From Streptomyces corynorhini (lineage in GTDB: Bacteria > Actinomycetota > Actinomycetes > Streptomycetales > Streptomycetaceae): 42,165 nt of DNA. The position numbers and the translations under genes were made by a program. The stretch lies in contig NZ_QQNA01000019.1 of NCBI RefSeq assembly GCF_003346515.1, forward strand, positions 481 through 42,645, read 5' to 3'. Under the pieces are notes generated by a model. The model was not told the DNA's origin, made no database searches, and saw only the letters and a list, made by a program, of their open reading frames with translations. Positions 41,569 to 42,165 of this stretch are shown piece by piece; position 1 is the first letter of the stretch, and each line of letters opens with the position of its first letter.

Positions 41569-42165
41569 ATGATCAAGGGTCTTTCGATCGCCACGGTCTG
41601 GGTCCTGGACCACGACCGGGCGAAGGAGTTCTACACCGAGAAGCTGGGTCTGGAGCTGCGCGCCGACATGACGATGGGCGAGGGCGGGGCGCGCTGGGTG
41701 ACGGTCGGCGCGCCGGACCAGCCGGACCTGATGCTGACCCTCATGGTGCCCGGCGCCCCGGCGATGGACGAGGAGTCGGCCGCCGCGGTCAGGAAGCTGG
41801 TCGCCAAGGGAGTGCTCGGCGCGGGCGCGCTGGCCACGGACGACGTGCGCGGGGACTACGAGCGGCTCAGGGCGCGCGGGGTCGAGTTCGTCCAGCCGCC
41901 GCGGGAGCGGCCGTACGGTACGGAGGCGATCCTGCGCGACGACTCGGGGAACTGGTTCTCCTTCACGCAGCGGCGCGAGAGCGACGACCTGGACCTGAGA
42001 GCCTGTCGGGTGACCTCTGATCGGGCGGCCACGCCCTGGCCCGCACGCTTCCCGCGTTGCCGAAATGCCCTAGTAGCTCCGCTACGAGGACACTCCGGCG
42101 CCTTGGAATCGCACGCACCAGACCGCGTCCGCTTTCCGATCGAAGGTCACCCGACAGGCTCTGAG
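41569..42165 (+). CDS. VOC-family (glyoxalase-like) protein with interrupted 3' end
   Basis: The frame opens at ATG 41569 (MIKGLSIATVWVLDHDRAKEFYTEKLGLEL), with AGGGAG upstream, and is open to the last base (199 codons, no stop). The first 143 residues are a complete VOC fold of two beta-alpha-beta repeats: DMTMGEGGARWVTVGAPDQPDLMLTLM, LATDDVRGDYERLRARGVEFVQPPRERPYGTEAILRDDSGNWFSFTQRRE. Such proteins are typically about 145 residues and end a few codons after SFTQRR. A 163-bp inverted-repeat element inserted after codon 143 reads through in frame (ACRVTSDRAATPWPARF...), replacing the native end. The function of VOC proteins varies (isomerase, dioxygenase, antibiotic binding) and cannot be fixed here. 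Confidence 0.85.
   Translation, partial: MIKGLSIATVWVLDHDRAKEFYTEKLGLELRADMTMGEGGARWVTVGAPDQPDLMLTLMVPGAPAMDEESAAAVRKLVAKGVLGAGALATDDVRGDYERLRARGVEFVQPPRERPYGTEAILRDDSGNWFSFTQRRESDDLDLRACRVTSDRAATPWPARFPRCRNALVAPLRGHSGALESHAPDRVRFPIEGHPTGSE
41999..42161. mobile_element. 163-bp MITE-like element with terminal inverted repeats
   Basis: Left end GAGCCTGTCGGGTGACCT-CT-GATCGG (41999-42024) and right end (42136-42161), which is its reverse complement at 24 of 26 positions, the mismatches being the two bases after the first 18. Both sides are flanked by TGA (41996-41998 and 42162-42164), a 3-bp target duplication of the TNA type known for part of the IS5 family. There is no transposase gene inside, so it would be moved in trans. 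A short internal hairpin GTAGC-TCC-GCTAC is present. It interrupts the end of the VOC gene. Confidence 0.8.

Overview
The window is a GC-rich chromosomal segment of an actinobacterium, almost certainly a Streptomyces. The grounds are the third-position GC bias, the gene set (lsr2, clpC, ftsH, hpt, NarL-type two-component pair, Streptomyces-style promoters) and gene order. Most of it is core chromosome. The order tilS-hpt-ftsH-folE-[folP/folB/folK/DUF3180]-DUF2520-panC-coaX-lsr2-clpC follows the arrangement known in Mycobacterium (Rv3625c to Rv3596c), with Streptomyces-specific genes inserted and the folate block inverted.

Layout. 1-4617 (+): 5'-truncated tilS, hpt, ftsH (with a sigma-R-type promoter) and folE. 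4655-9696 (-): an mprF-like phosphatidylglycerol lysyltransferase, then folP, an NTF2-like gene, folB, folK and a DUF3180 membrane protein; with folE this gives most of tetrahydropterin/folate synthesis. 9841-10956 (+): a membrane-anchored esterase divergent from mprF. 11005-14814: a glycine-betaine-type ABC importer (ATPase on -, two permeases and a lipoprotein on +). 14967-16037: a membrane/coiled-coil protein. 16185-18415 (-): a MidA/NDUFAF7-family methyltransferase coupled to a second NuoD. 18512-20570 (+): histidine kinase and response regulator. 20680-21828 (-): ArsR-type regulator. 22304-27855 (+): a tight operon DUF2520-panC-nadB-nadC-coaX joining CoA and NAD synthesis. 28027-30450 (+): two unknown genes, a BlaI-type repressor, a GNAT acetyltransferase (ArgA-like) and lsr2. 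31617-34139 (+): clpC behind a ClgR-like box and a sigma-R-type promoter.

The accessory-looking part is 34241-37779 (-): a two-gene module, a trypco2-domain protein translationally coupled to a 1054-residue trypsin-NACHT-LRR protein. This is the architecture of an NLR-like biological-conflict (probably anti-phage) system and is the best candidate for a little-described system here. It is followed by a secreted M23 peptidase, a TetR repressor with paired operators divergent from a DHA2 drug exporter, and a VOC protein whose 3' end is interrupted by a 163-bp inverted-repeat element with a 3-bp target duplication at the very end of the window.

At several genes (folP, the histidine kinase, 28027, 28695, blaI-like, argA-like, 14967) a TANNNT hexamer lies 6-7 bases before the start codon, which suggests leaderless transcripts. 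No tRNA, rRNA, CRISPR array or biosynthetic gene cluster was seen.
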